Shown: piece by piece, positions 51,822 to 60,418 of the stretch
Numbering within the stretch: position 1 is the first letter of the stretch
Layout of the letters: each line of letters opens with the position of its first letter
Assembly (NCBI GenBank): GCA_964458605.1
Contig: CAYWLS010000004.1
Coordinates: forward strand, 1-64,000
DNA length: 64,000 nt
From: JBBSNV01 sp964458605
Lineage (GTDB): Bacteria; Pseudomonadota; Alphaproteobacteria; Reyranellales; JAQSWP01
Reading direction: 5' to 3'
Position numbers and translations under genes: made by a program
Notes under the pieces: generated by a model
What the model saw: only the letters and a program-made list of their open reading frames with translations
Database searches by the model: none
What the model was told of the DNA's origin: nothing

Positions 51822-53803
51822 GCCGCTTTGCGGCGGCGCACATGGCGCAGCAGCGCCACCAGCGCGGCCTGCGTGACGCCGGCGATGCGGGCTGCCTGGC
51901 CCAGTGTGGTGGGCCGCACCGCGGTCAGCTTCTGGCGCACTTCGTTGGACAGCGAGCCGATCGCGCCGTAATCGAGATCGGGCGGCAGGGCCAAAGCTTC
52001 GTCGCGCCGGAAGGCGTCGATATCGTCCTGCTGGCGCGCCAGGTAGCCCGCATACATCGCCTCGATTTCGAGCTGCTCCACCGTCGGCGTGTCGAGCACC
52101 CGAAGCTGCGGCCAGATCGCGGCCAGCCGCGCCACGGTGATCCCCTCATAGGCCAGCAGGTCCATCACGTCGCGCCGCACGCCGTCCTGGTTGACGAGCA
52201 GATCGTGTCGCGCCAGCTCGTTGGGTGTGGCCTTAAGCGAGCGCGCCAGGCGACGCCCCTGCTCCAGCCGCGCCATCTTGGCCTCGAAGGCCTGGCGCCG
52301 CTGCTGACCGACGGCGCCCAAGGCGATGCCCAATCCGGTCAGGCGCTGGTCGGCATTGTCGGCGCGCAGCTTCAGCCGATACTCGGCGCGCGAGGTGAAC
52401 ATGCGATAGGGCTCGGTGACGCCCAGGCTGGTGAGATCGTCGATCATCACGCCGATATAGGCGTCGGCGCGGTCGAGGGTGAAAGGCTCTGGCCTGCCCT
52501 CGCCGTCCCCTGGATGGCCCGCTTCGTCGCCCGCTTCGTCGCCCACGGCACCGCCCACGAGACCGTCCACGAGACCGTCCACGCCCATGGCCCCGACCTT
52601 GCGCGCGGCGTTGAGGCCGGCCATCAGCCCCTGCGCTGCCGCCTCTTCGTAGCCGGTGGTGCCGTTGATCTGGCCGGCCAGGAACAGCCCGGGCAGCTTG
52701 CGGGTCTCCAGCGACGGCCACAGCTCGGTCGGATCCACGTGGTCGTATTCGATGGCGTAGCCCGGACGCAGCATCACGGCCCGTTCCAGGCCCGGGATGG
52801 TCTTCAGCAGCTCGCGCTGCACGTCTTCGGGCAGGCTGGTCGAGATACCATTGGGATAGACGGTGGGATCGTCCAGCCCCTCCGGCTCGAGGAAGATCTG
52901 GTGCCGCTCGCGCTGGGCGAAGCGCACCACCTTGTCCTCGATCGACGGGCAATAGCGCGGGCCGGTCGAGGCGATCTGGCCGGAATACATCGGCGCGCGA
53001 TGCAGATTGGCGCGGATCAGGGCGTGGCTGGCCGGCGTGGTCTCGGTGATGTGGCAGGCGATCTGCGGCACCGCGATGCGATCGGTCATATAGGAGAAGG
53101 GCACCGGCGGATCGTCGCCGTGCTGGACCTGCAGGCCGGCCCAGTCGATGGTGCGGCCGTCCAGCCGCGGCGGGGTGCCGGTCTTGAGCCGGCCCAGCCG
53201 CAGCCCAGCCCGCGCCAGCGTGGCGGAAATGCCGTGCGCGGCGGGATCGAGGCCACCGTCGCGGGTCATGCGGCCGGCGGGAATCTTCTTTTCTCCGCAA
53301 TGGATTAGTCCGCGCAGGAAGGTGCCGGTGGTCAGCACGACTGCAGCGCAGGCGATGGTCTGGCCGGCCTCGGTGAGGACGCCCCGGACCGCGCCCTGCC
53401 CGTCCAGCACAAGCTCCGCGGCCGCGCCTTCATGGATCTCCAGATCGGATTGCTCGGCCAGAATCGCCTGCATGGCCTGGCGATAGAGCTTGCGATCTGC
53501 TTGCGCGCGCGGGCCGCGCACCGCCGGACCCTTGGAGGCATTGAGCAGGCGGAACTGGATGCCGGCGCGGTCGATCGCCCGGCCCATCACCCCGTCCAGC
53601 GCATCGATCTCGCGCACCAGATGGCCCTTGCCCAGACCGCCAATGGCCGGGTTGCAGGACATCTCGCCGATCGTGTCGCGCTTATGGGTCAGCAGCAGGG
53701 TGCGAGCGCCCAGCCGCGCCGATGCCGCGGCGGCTTCGCAGCCGGCATGGCCGCCACCCACCACCACGACATCGTATTTGCTGCTGGCTGTACTGCCGGA
53801 CAC
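51818..53803 (-). CDS. mnmG: tRNA uridine-5-carboxymethylaminomethyl synthesis enzyme MnmG
   Basis: A 661-residue FAD enzyme (GidA) that, with MnmE, modifies the wobble U34 of several tRNAs. FAD motif VVVVGGGHAGCEAAAASARLG is at the N-terminus, and QINGTTGYEEAAAQGLMAGLNAARK and YRMFTSRAEYRLKLR follow. The GTG at 53801-53803 is chosen because GAGG lies seven bases before it. Residues about 401-437 are a Gly/Asp/Val-rich repetitive insertion coded by tandem 12-base repeats, absent from E. coli MnmG. No mnmE gene lies in the window. Confidence 0.95.
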   Translation of the reverse strand: MSGSTASSKYDVVVVGGGHAGCEAAAASARLGARTLLLTHKRDTIGEMSCNPAIGGLGKGHLVREIDALDGVMGRAIDRAGIQFRLLNASKGPAVRGPRAQADRKLYRQAMQAILAEQSDLEIHEGAAAELVLDGQGAVRGVLTEAGQTIACAAVVLTTGTFLRGLIHCGEKKIPAGRMTRDGGLDPAAHGISATLARAGLRLGRLKTGTPPRLDGRTIDWAGLQVQHGDDPPVPFSYMTDRIAVPQIACHITETTPASHALIRANLHRAPMYSGQIASTGPRYCPSIEDKVVRFAQRERHQIFLEPEGLDDPTVYPNGISTSLPEDVQRELLKTIPGLERAVMLRPGYAIEYDHVDPTELWPSLETRKLPGLFLAGQINGTTGYEEAAAQGLMAGLNAARKVGAMGVDGLVDGLVGGAVGDEAGDEAGHPGDGEGRPEPFTLDRADAYIGVMIDDLTSLGVTEPYRMFTSRAEYRLKLRADNADQRLTGLGIALGAVGQQRRQAFEAKMARLEQGRRLARSLKATPNELARHDLLVNQDGVRRDVMDLLAYEGITVARLAAIWPQLRVLDTPTVEQLEIEAMYAGYLARQQDDIDAFRRDEALALPPDLDYGAIGSLSNEVRQKLTAVRPTTLGQAARIAGVTQAALVALLRHVRRRKAA

Positions 53804-53888
53804 TGCAAAGCCTCGTTTTGTGCGGCCGGACAATAGGAGCGGCCCCAATTGGAGTCAAAACTTGGGCCGCCTGAGCTGAAAGCGCGAA

Positions 53889-53904
53889 TGTTTCACGTGG
53901 AACA
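53889..53904. other. parS site 1
   Basis: TGTTTCACGTGGAACA, 15 of 16 matches to the universal parS sequence bound by ParB (one change in the right half). First of three sites in the 356-base gap (53804-54159) between mnmG and the next rightward gene; that gap shows nothing else apart from promoter-like AT-rich sequence at about 54010-54060. Confidence 0.95.
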
Positions 53905-53942
53905 TCAACTGGGGGACAATTCGCCCCAATCGGGAGGCGGAA

Positions 53943-53958
53943 TGTTTCACGTGAAACA
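53943..53958. other. parS site 2
   Basis: TGTTTCACGTGAAACA, a perfect 16-base palindromic parS. It begins 54 bases after site 1, about five helical turns. Confidence 0.97.
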
Positions 53959-53991
53959 ATCAAGATCGCGGCGATCCGGCATGCCCCGGAA

Positions 53992-54007
53992 TGTTTCACG
54001 TGAAACA
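53992..54007. other. parS site 3
   Basis: TGTTTCACGTGAAACA, a second perfect parS, 49 bases after site 2. The spacing keeps all three sites close to the same helix face. Confidence 0.97.
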
Positions 54008-54159
54008 CATCGCAACAATATTACAAATATTGCGCAGCAATTTGAATCAAACGTTCAAAGGCGCCGATTTCTGCAAGAGAATCAGCGAATCCAGAAACTT
54101 ACGGCTGCAAGTTAAAGCAACATCCTGTATTCTGGGCAAAACCTCAAACGAGGCGCTGA

Positions 54160-54816
54160 ATGGATATGCTCAAGATACACGCCGATTTGCTTGCCAATGC
54201 CGGGCTCATGCTGATGGCGCAAAACGGCCAGCCCTTGGAACGGGTGCCGGCGCGTGGCCGTGCCCGGCTCTATCGCCGACCGGATGGGCGGACGGTGCGG
54301 CTCTATTGCAGCAACGACCGGGTGCTGATCGGCCGGGCGCAATCGGCCGACCCCGAGGCGAAGCTGAAGATGGAGGACGGCGTCGACTTTCTGCTGCTGG
54401 TGATGCCCCGCCACAAGCGCCAGCCCGGGCCGGTCGAGGCCTATCTGGTGCCGATGGCGATCGCCGCCGGGGCGGTCAAGGAAGCCCATCGCCAATGGCG
54501 CCAGCTGGGACGCGCCGCCTCGTCTGCGCCGGCCGGGTCCGCGCCGGCCGGCCACAGCACGGCACGCAATCTGTGGTTCGACAAGGATGGCCCGCCGACC
54601 TCGGACGACTACGCAATCAAATGGTCAGGCTATCGCCTGCCCGGCTCGATTGCGGTCAAGGCATCGGCCGCGCTGGAAGCCGCCCAACAGGTGGCGGCGC
54701 AGAAGATCAATGGCGAGCACAAGCTGGGCGAGGTGATCGCCCAGGCGCGGGCGCAGATCGCCGTCGCCGCCGGCGTCGCGCCGGAGGCGGTGAAGATCAG
54801 CGTTGATCTCGGTTGA
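54160..54816 (+). CDS. Conserved-looking protein of unknown function next to parS
   Basis: A 218-residue soluble protein. I do not recognise a family. The N-terminal half has RARLYRRPDGRTVRLYCSNDRVLIGRA-type beta pattern (about 33-60), then EDGVDFLLLVMP. A Ser/Ala/Pro-rich linker spans about 120-135. The C-terminal third begins NLWFDKDGPPTSDDYAIKW and continues as an Ala-rich helix, ending EVIAQARAQIAVAAGVAPEA. GAGG sits seven bases before the ATG. It could act on DNA or a nucleotide, but nothing proves that. Confidence 0.7.
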   Translation: MDMLKIHADLLANAGLMLMAQNGQPLERVPARGRARLYRRPDGRTVRLYCSNDRVLIGRAQSADPEAKLKMEDGVDFLLLVMPRHKRQPGPVEAYLVPMAIAAGAVKEAHRQWRQLGRAASSAPAGSAPAGHSTARNLWFDKDGPPTSDDYAIKWSGYRLPGSIAVKASAALEAAQQVAAQKINGEHKLGEVIAQARAQIAVAAGVAPEAVKISVDLG

Positions 54817-55010
54817 ACAACGTGTAGTTTCCGCAATTCGCCTCGGCGCGACAGGCAAGCCCCGAGCGAACCGCCCTGCGGCGCGGCCGTCGCAAGACGG
54901 CACGCAAGGCGACGGGAAGCGGGCGATCGACCGCCGCGTCGATCGGCGGGGGTGCGCACCCCGCCTCTTGCGCCCGCCTCTTGGGCCTCGCCTTGAGCTT
55001 GGCGACGCGC

Positions 55011-55673
55011 CTAGCGCGCCACCGGCACCGCGCGCATGTCGGCGATCGACACCATGACGTGCTGGCGATAGGCCGGCCGCTCGGTCAGGCGCTTGTAATA
55101 GGCGCGCACATGGGGGATCTCCGGCTTGGGCAGGTCGATCTCGAAATAGCGGTAGAGATTGCAGCCGATATGGATGTCGCCCAGGGTGAGCTGGTCGCCC
55201 AGCACGAACCGCTTGCCGGCGAGCTGCGCGTCGAGCAGCTGCATCAGCCCGCCCACCACCTGCACGCCGTTCTCGATCTGCTGGCGGTTGTGCTGCGCGG
55301 CGGGCGTGCGCCAATAGGCCATGAAGATGCCGCTGAGAAAGGCCGGCTGCAGCGAGGTCGAGGACCACTCCATCCACTGGTCGGCCCGCGCGCGTTGTGC
55401 GGCATCGTCGAACCAGAACCGTCCCGCCTTGCTGTCGCGGCCGTATCTGGCGCCGAGATAGCGCACGATCGCCCCGCTCTCCCACAGCACCAGATCGCCG
55501 TCCTCGATCACCGGCACCTTGCCGTTGGGATTCATCGCCCGGAACTGGGGCGTGTCGACCACGCCGAACTTGCCGCCGGCATCGACATGCTCGTGCTCCA
55601 GGCCCAGCTCGCCCAGCAGCCACATCGGCTTCTGCACGTTCTGCGAGTTGCGCCGGCCCCAGATCTTCAGCAT
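55011..55673 (-). CDS. Glutathione S-transferase family protein
   Basis: A 220-residue cytosolic GST. N-terminal thioredoxin fold: KIWGRRNSQNVQKPMWLLGELGL (Ser/Asn near the active site), NPNGKVPVIEDGDLVLWESGAIVRYL with the cis-Pro and the glutathione-gamma-Glu binding ES pair. C-terminal helical domain with LGDQLTLGDIHIGCNLYRYFEID. It probably conjugates or reduces small molecules with glutathione; substrate unknown. Single-gene unit. Confidence 0.92.
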   Translation of the reverse strand: MLKIWGRRNSQNVQKPMWLLGELGLEHEHVDAGGKFGVVDTPQFRAMNPNGKVPVIEDGDLVLWESGAIVRYLGARYGRDSKAGRFWFDDAAQRARADQWMEWSSTSLQPAFLSGIFMAYWRTPAAQHNRQQIENGVQVVGGLMQLLDAQLAGKRFVLGDQLTLGDIHIGCNLYRYFEIDLPKPEIPHVRAYYKRLTERPAYRQHVMVSIADMRAVPVAR

Positions 55674-56057
55674 GTGCTTTCCTCCCGTGATGGATCGATC
55701 GGCTGCGATGCATAGAGCGGAACGCGGGCCGAGGGAAGCGTCGTCGCAGCCGCGTCATGCGGCGCCGCCGCCAAGTCATGCGCAAAAGCCGCAACGCGGT
55801 GCCAAATTGCTGCTCGCCACGCTCTGCGTGGTGCATTAGAATTGATCTAAACGCCCGTCCGAGACGGGCGGTCTCGTCTTGGGCGAAGGCGGCGGCGCCG
55901 AGCGGTTCCACTCCGTGGCGCCTGCCGGCCGTGCCGGAATTTCCGGCGATCGACCTCAAGCGAACGTGCCGGCCGCCAGGCGGCACTTCCAACCAGGCGT
56001 GGAACGCGATCGCCCAGCACGGGTATCGGCCGCGCCGACATGACCGCGAAGGAAGAC
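55674..56057. other. Intergenic region between divergent GST and histidine kinase genes
   Basis: This 384-base gap includes two small hairpins: CCACGC/GCGTGG near 55817-55831, and CGCCCGTC/GACGGGCG near 55852-55870. A GGAAC near 55721 is followed by CGTC after 15 bases, one base short of the general-stress sigma spacing I would accept. I see no gene here. Confidence 0.45.
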
Positions 56058-57209
56058 ATGGCAGCGCCTTTACCGGAAAACGAAGAGCAGCGTCTGGCGG
56101 CGTTGCGCAGCTACGAGATACTGGATACCGAGGCCGAGGCCGGCTTCGACGAAATCGCCCGCACCATCGCCGAGATCTGCGAGGTGCCGGTGGCGCTGGT
56201 CAGCCTGCTCGACGAACGGCGCCAGTGGTTCAAGGCGCGCCACGGCCTGGACCTCGCCGAGACGCCGCGCGAGCAAGCCTTCTGTAGCCACGCCATCCTG
56301 CAGCCGGACGAGCTGCTGGAAGTGCCCGACGCCAGGGCCGACGAGCGGTTCGCCGCCAACCCGCTGGTCGCCGCCGATCCCAACATCCGCTTCTATGCCG
56401 GCGCGCCGCTTCGCACCGCCGACGGCCACGCGCTGGGCACGTTGTGCGTGATCGACCGCAAGCCGCGCCGGCTCAACGACGCGCAGCGCTCCTGCCTCAA
56501 GGCGCTGTCCAAGCAGGTCATGGCCCAGCTCGAGCTGCGTCGCGCGCTGCGCGAGAAGGAGCGCGCGCTGAAGCAGAAGGACATGCTGCTGAAGGAGGTC
56601 AATCACCGGGTCAAGAACGGCCTGCAGATGATCGGCAGCCTGATGCAGCTGCAGAAGCGCAAGATCCTCGATCCGGTGGCGCAGCAGCAGATCGCCGACA
56701 TGGGCACGCGCATCCAGACGCTGGCCACCGTGCACCGCCATCTCTACCGCCACGACGACCTGGCCAAGGCCGAGCTGGGCGCCTATCTGCGCGAGGTCTG
56801 CAAGCCGCTGGCCAACAGCGCCGATGTCGGCATCAGCGTCGAGGCGCCTGCGGTGCTGCTGCCGGTCGACGCGCTGGTGCCGCTGGCCATGATGATCTCC
56901 GAGCTGGTGACCAACGCCGCCAAATACGCCCGCGTCGGCGCGCGCCGGCCGCATATCTGGATCGAGGGCAGCCTGATGCCGCCGCTGCCCGACGATATCG
57001 ACGCCGCCGACAGCCAGCGCCTGCACCTGGTGGTGCGCGACGACGGGCCGGGCCTGCCGCCCGGCTTCGACCTGGAGCAGACCACCGGGCTGGGCATGCG
57101 GGTCATCACCTCCCTGGTGCAGCAGCTCGACGGCAGCATCGTCGTCGGCCCCGGCCCCGGCGCGCAATTCGAGATCGACGTGAAGATGAAGGCGGTGGGA
57201 AGACGCTAG
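56058..57209 (+). CDS. GAF-domain sensor histidine kinase, HisKA_2 type
   Basis: A 383-residue cytoplasmic kinase. Residues about 5-155 form a GAF domain (RLAALRSYEILDTEAEAGFD, FYAGAPLRTADGHALGTLCVID). Then comes a short coiled-coil (REKERALKQKDMLLKEV) with the phospho-acceptor His in EVNHRVKNGLQM, and a HATPase domain (ELVTNAAKYA, DDGPGLPPG, GMRVITSLVQQLDG). Such kinases often feed the alphaproteobacterial general stress response. I use the ATG at 56058 with AAGGA six bases before; an ATG six codons earlier exists. No response regulator adjoins. Confidence 0.92.
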   Translation: MAAPLPENEEQRLAALRSYEILDTEAEAGFDEIARTIAEICEVPVALVSLLDERRQWFKARHGLDLAETPREQAFCSHAILQPDELLEVPDARADERFAANPLVAADPNIRFYAGAPLRTADGHALGTLCVIDRKPRRLNDAQRSCLKALSKQVMAQLELRRALREKERALKQKDMLLKEVNHRVKNGLQMIGSLMQLQKRKILDPVAQQQIADMGTRIQTLATVHRHLYRHDDLAKAELGAYLREVCKPLANSADVGISVEAPAVLLPVDALVPLAMMISELVTNAAKYARVGARRPHIWIEGSLMPPLPDDIDAADSQRLHLVVRDDGPGLPPGFDLEQTTGLGMRVITSLVQQLDGSIVVGPGPGAQFEIDVKMKAVGRR

Positions 57210-57481
57210 CGGCGCACCGCCCCGAACAGCCGGCCCCGGCCGGCGATGAGCGTGGCGGCGATATAGAGTTCGCCGATCTGCAGTTCGACGATCACCGGCA
57301 GCTTGCGCCGGGCGCGGATGAAGGCCTCGGCCTGCTCCGGCCTGTCGAACTGGCGAGCCGTATCGTCGCCGGCACGGCCGACGCGCCATCGCCCATCTCG
57401 CATCAGCATCAATTGCACGGCCGGCGCATCCGCGGCCGCAGCGCTATCGCGCCATAGCGGCGACGTCGCGATCATGCTCAT
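57206..57481 (-). CDS. Small hypothetical protein
   Basis: A 91-residue protein, MSMIATSPLWRD at the start. RDGRWRVGRAGDDTARQFDRP followed by EAFIRARRKLPVIVEL (cited as positions about 28-66) suggests a small beta-beta-alpha unit like proteins that read 'data plus conversion table'. I recognise no family. It overlaps the histidine kinase end by four bases and is convergent to it. The composition looks coding, but it could be a chance frame. Confidence 0.55.
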   Translation of the reverse strand: MSMIATSPLWRDSAAAADAPAVQLMLMRDGRWRVGRAGDDTARQFDRPEQAEAFIRARRKLPVIVELQIGELYIAATLIAGRGRLFGAVRR

Positions 57482-57505
57482 GACGCCGACACCCGCGGCT
57501 CCGCG

Positions 57506-57700
57506 CTAGGCCGGCGGCAGGTAGGAGACGATTCGCAGGAAAACGAAGCCGCCGAATCCGGCAAAGGCCAGCACCCATACCAGGCTGGCCCACACCGCGC
57601 GGCGGCGCAGCGCGCGCCGCTCGCTGGGCGTCGGCGGACAGGACGGAACCGGTGCGGCGTGATGAGTGGCGAGCCGATAAAGACGATCGAGGGTGGACAT
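57506..57700 (-). CDS. Small single-pass membrane protein, hypothetical
   Basis: A 64-residue protein with one predicted membrane helix (VWASLVWVLAFAGFGGFVFL, about 36-55) preceded by a basic stretch (SERRALRRRA), giving a clear inside-positive orientation. No family recognised. It lies 24 bases upstream of the 91-residue gene on the same strand, so the two may form a small unit. Confidence 0.5.
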   Translation of the reverse strand: MSTLDRLYRLATHHAAPVPSCPPTPSERRALRRRAVWASLVWVLAFAGFGGFVFLRIVSYLPPA

Positions 57701-57945
57701 GGTCGCAGCCTCATTGGCGAACCGCCGGCAAGATGCCGGCCGCTATAGAGGAGGCGATGCCGCCGTAAATTTTCCATGGGGAAGGCAGGGCGGGTGTGTA
57801 AAGGCGGCGCTTATGGAAAAGCGCGGCAATTGCTGCCGGCACGAATGCGAGGGTGACGCACAAAGACGACGGTTTGCCAAATCGCCATACAAGACGCGCG
57901 TTAGTGGTGCTTGCCGGCAGGCTCTCGCCACTCCATACCTAAACT

Positions 57946-58767
57946 ATGACCTTTCACCGCACCCCCATGCTCACCCCCAAGCTGCGCCAGTGGCGCTCGG
58001 CCGACCGCGCCGCCAGCCGTCCGCGCGCCATGCTGTTCGACCTCGACGACACCTTGCTCGACGCCTACGGCAATCCGCGCGAGACCTGGCTACGCCTGTT
58101 GTCCGGCTTTGCGACGCAGCTCGAGACGCGCGGCCACAGCGCAATCGCGGTCGCCGAGGCCATGATGCTGCAGGGCCGCCAGTTCTGGTCCGATCCGGCC
58201 CAGGCGGCGCGCAACCGGCTGGACATTCCCCGCGCCCGGCGCGAGGTCGCCGTCAAGGGCTTCGCGACGCTTGGCCTGGTCTCGGCCGCCGACCGCGCTT
58301 TGGCCACCGAGATCGGCGATGCCTTCACCGCCCTGCGCATCGCCGAATACAAGCTGTTCCCCCAGGCGCTGGCGGTGCTCGAAAGCCTGCGCGACGAAGG
58401 CATCAGGCTGGCGCTGATCACCAACGGCGCCGCCGATTTGCAGCGCCACAAGGTCGAGCGCTTCGAACTGGCGCGCCATTTCGACCACATCCAGATCGAG
58501 GGCGAGTTCGGCAAGGGCAAGCCCGAGCCCGAAGTCTATGTCCATGCCCTGGCGCGGCTGGGCTGCCAGGCCTGCGACACCTGGATGATCGGCGACAATC
58601 TGGAATGGGACGTGCTGGCGCCGCAGCGCCAGGGCATTCACGGCATCTGGTACGACCCGCGTCAGGCCGGGCTGCAAGGCCACATGCATACCGGCGTGCC
58701 CAGCCCCATGCCCGACGCCAAGCCCGAGCGCGTCATCCACGATCTGACGGAATTGCTGGCGGCTTAA
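57946..58767 (+). CDS. HAD superfamily hydrolase
   Basis: A 273-residue phosphatase-type HAD protein. Motif I FDLDDTLLDAYG, motif II ALITNGAADLQRHKVE, Lys in EFGKGKPEPEVY, and motif IV MIGDNLEWDVLAPQ. The cap lies between motifs I and II (C1 type). It resembles YjjG-like nucleotidases and phosphoglycolate-phosphatase relatives. An alternative ATG seven codons downstream is possible. Convergent with phhA. Confidence 0.88.
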   Translation: MTFHRTPMLTPKLRQWRSADRAASRPRAMLFDLDDTLLDAYGNPRETWLRLLSGFATQLETRGHSAIAVAEAMMLQGRQFWSDPAQAARNRLDIPRARREVAVKGFATLGLVSAADRALATEIGDAFTALRIAEYKLFPQALAVLESLRDEGIRLALITNGAADLQRHKVERFELARHFDHIQIEGEFGKGKPEPEVYVHALARLGCQACDTWMIGDNLEWDVLAPQRQGIHGIWYDPRQAGLQGHMHTGVPSPMPDAKPERVIHDLTELLAA

Positions 58768-58787
58768 AACGGTCGCCACAAAGGCAA

Positions 58788-58825
58788 CAGAGGCACGGAG
58801 GAGCGTCGTCTTCTCCGTGCCTCTG
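58788..58825. terminator. Perfect 13-base inverted repeat between convergent genes
   Basis: CAGAGGCACGGAG (58788-58800) and CTCCGTGCCTCTG (58813-58825) pair perfectly around 12 bases. It sits 20 bases after the HAD stop and 12 bases before the phhA stop. There is no T-run. It may be a bidirectional hairpin terminator or an extragenic palindrome; similar 'ggcacggag..ctccgtgcc' hairpins recur between genes in many bacteria. Confidence 0.75.
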
Positions 58826-58836
58826 CATCGCTGTGG

Positions 58837-59712
58837 TCAATCGGTGTTCCGCGCCACCAACACATCCCCCGCCAGCACCGCGTCGGCGGGGATATCCGTC
58901 GTCCCGGCCAGGTCGCGATAGAGCGGCGTGAAATCCGGTCGCGTCGCCTCGAACAGCTCGTCGAAGCTGTCGATCACGAAATAGCAGCGCTGGAATTCGT
59001 CGATCTTGTAGTCGGTGCGCATGATACGTTTCAGGTCGAAGCGCAGCCGGTGCGGCGTGTCGCTGTCCAGCGCGTAAAGCGTCTCGCCCTTGCTCGACAG
59101 GATGCCGGCGCCGTACAGGCGCAAGCCGCCATCGGCGTGGCCCGCCTCGCGGATCAGGCCGAACTCCACCGTGTACCAGTAGAGCCGCGCCAGTTGCGCC
59201 AGCGCCCGCTCGCCGCCCACGCGCAGCGCCTTCAGCCCGCCTTCGCCATAGGCCTGCATGTAATCGGCGAAGGTCCTGTCCATCAGCAGCGGCACATGGC
59301 CGAACACGTCGTGGAACAGATCCGGCTCCTGCAGATAGTCGAGCTGGTCGGGCGCGCGCAGCCACCACGTCACCGGAAAGCGCCGGTTGGCCAGGTGCTC
59401 GAAGAACACCCGGTCCGAGCACAGCCCGTTCACCGCCACGATCTTCCAGCCGGTGGCGCGGCTGAGATGCGCCGATAGCTTCCTGAAATCGGGGATCGCC
59501 TCGCCCAGCTCCAGCGCCTGCAGCGCCGCAACGAACGCCGTCGCCGCCCGGCCCGGCATCAGCGCCGACTGCCGGCGATAGAGCGTGCGCCAGGTGCGCT
59601 GGTCGGCGGCGCTGTAGCGCTCGATCGGCTGGCGCACCACCACGTCGCCGGGATAGGCGCCGGCCGGCAGGGTTTGATGCAGCGTCGCGAGATAGGCGGT
59701 CAGGCCGTCCAT
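58837..59712 (-). CDS. phhA: Phenylalanine 4-monooxygenase
   Basis: A 291-residue non-heme iron, pterin-dependent hydroxylase that makes tyrosine from phenylalanine. Iron ligands are the two His in EPDLFHDVFGHVPLLM and the Glu in YWYTVEFGLIRE. GAGILSSKGETLYAL is the C-terminal active-site segment. Bacterial single-domain length. No pterin carbinolamine dehydratase gene adjoins. It is divergent from an Lrp/AsnC regulator that probably controls it. Confidence 0.96.
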   Translation of the reverse strand: MDGLTAYLATLHQTLPAGAYPGDVVVRQPIERYSAADQRTWRTLYRRQSALMPGRAATAFVAALQALELGEAIPDFRKLSAHLSRATGWKIVAVNGLCSDRVFFEHLANRRFPVTWWLRAPDQLDYLQEPDLFHDVFGHVPLLMDRTFADYMQAYGEGGLKALRVGGERALAQLARLYWYTVEFGLIREAGHADGGLRLYGAGILSSKGETLYALDSDTPHRLRFDLKRIMRTDYKIDEFQRCYFVIDSFDELFEATRPDFTPLYRDLAGTTDIPADAVLAGDVLVARNTD

Positions 59713-59851
59713 CGTGGCCTCCGGGCAGTTGATTTCCTTCGATTAATATCGTGCAAATCGCGTGCATGTTCCCGGCAAAATCGCCGCGTTTGGCACGTTC
59801 GACGCGAAAATCGCGCGCCTGCATGCGGTCCAATGCTATATTTAGGCAATC

Positions 59852-60334
59852 ATGGATCTGCCCGCGCTCGATAGCTTCGATCTGCGTCTGCTGGCGGCGC
59901 TGCAGGATGACGGCCGCGCCTCGCTCTACGCGCTGGCCGACAGGGTGGGCTTGTCCTCCTCGCAGCTCGGCCGAAGGCTGAAGCGGCTGGAGGAGGACGG
60001 CGTGATCGCGGGCTACGCCGCGCTGCTCGATCCCGAAAAAATCGGTTTGGGCTTCGAGGCCTATTGCCTGGTGTCGCTCGAGCGCCATTCGACCGAGGGC
60101 ACCGAGCGCTTCCACGACGCCATGCGCGCCCTGCCGCAGATCATGGATTGCGTGGCGGTGACCGGCGAGGCCGATTTCATCCTGCGTATCGTCGCCGCCG
60201 ACCTGAAGAGCTATTCGCAGTTCCTGCTCGACAACGTCATGCCGCTGCCCGGCGTGCGCCAGGTGCGCTCCTCCATCGTGCTGCGCCCGATCAAGCGCAG
60301 CCATGCTTTGCCGCTACGCCAGGCGCAGCGGTAG
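59852..60334 (+). CDS. Lrp/AsnC family transcriptional regulator
   Basis: A 160-residue regulator with an N-terminal helix-turn-helix (LDSFDLRLLAALQDDGRASL then ADRVGLSSSQLGRRLKRLEE) and a C-terminal RAM ligand-binding domain (VAVTGEADFILRIVAADLKSY). It is divergent from phhA, with 139 bases between, and most likely senses an aromatic amino acid. The intervening DNA has repeated GTGCA-type half sites near 59752-59766. Confidence 0.93.
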   Translation: MDLPALDSFDLRLLAALQDDGRASLYALADRVGLSSSQLGRRLKRLEEDGVIAGYAALLDPEKIGLGFEAYCLVSLERHSTEGTERFHDAMRALPQIMDCVAVTGEADFILRIVAADLKSYSQFLLDNVMPLPGVRQVRSSIVLRPIKRSHALPLRQAQR

Positions 60335-60418
60335 ATCCGAAGCCCGCGCGACACGCTCTCTCCGTGCCGCGGCGTCTGGGCGGTTAATCTTGTCGTCGAG
60401 CGCTGCTAGACTCCCCTC

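Noticed and set aside
55721..55745. General-stress (EcfG-type) promoter upstream of the histidine kinase
   Set aside because: GGAAC is present but the CGT element follows after 15 bases instead of 16-17, and lies more than 300 bases from the start codon.
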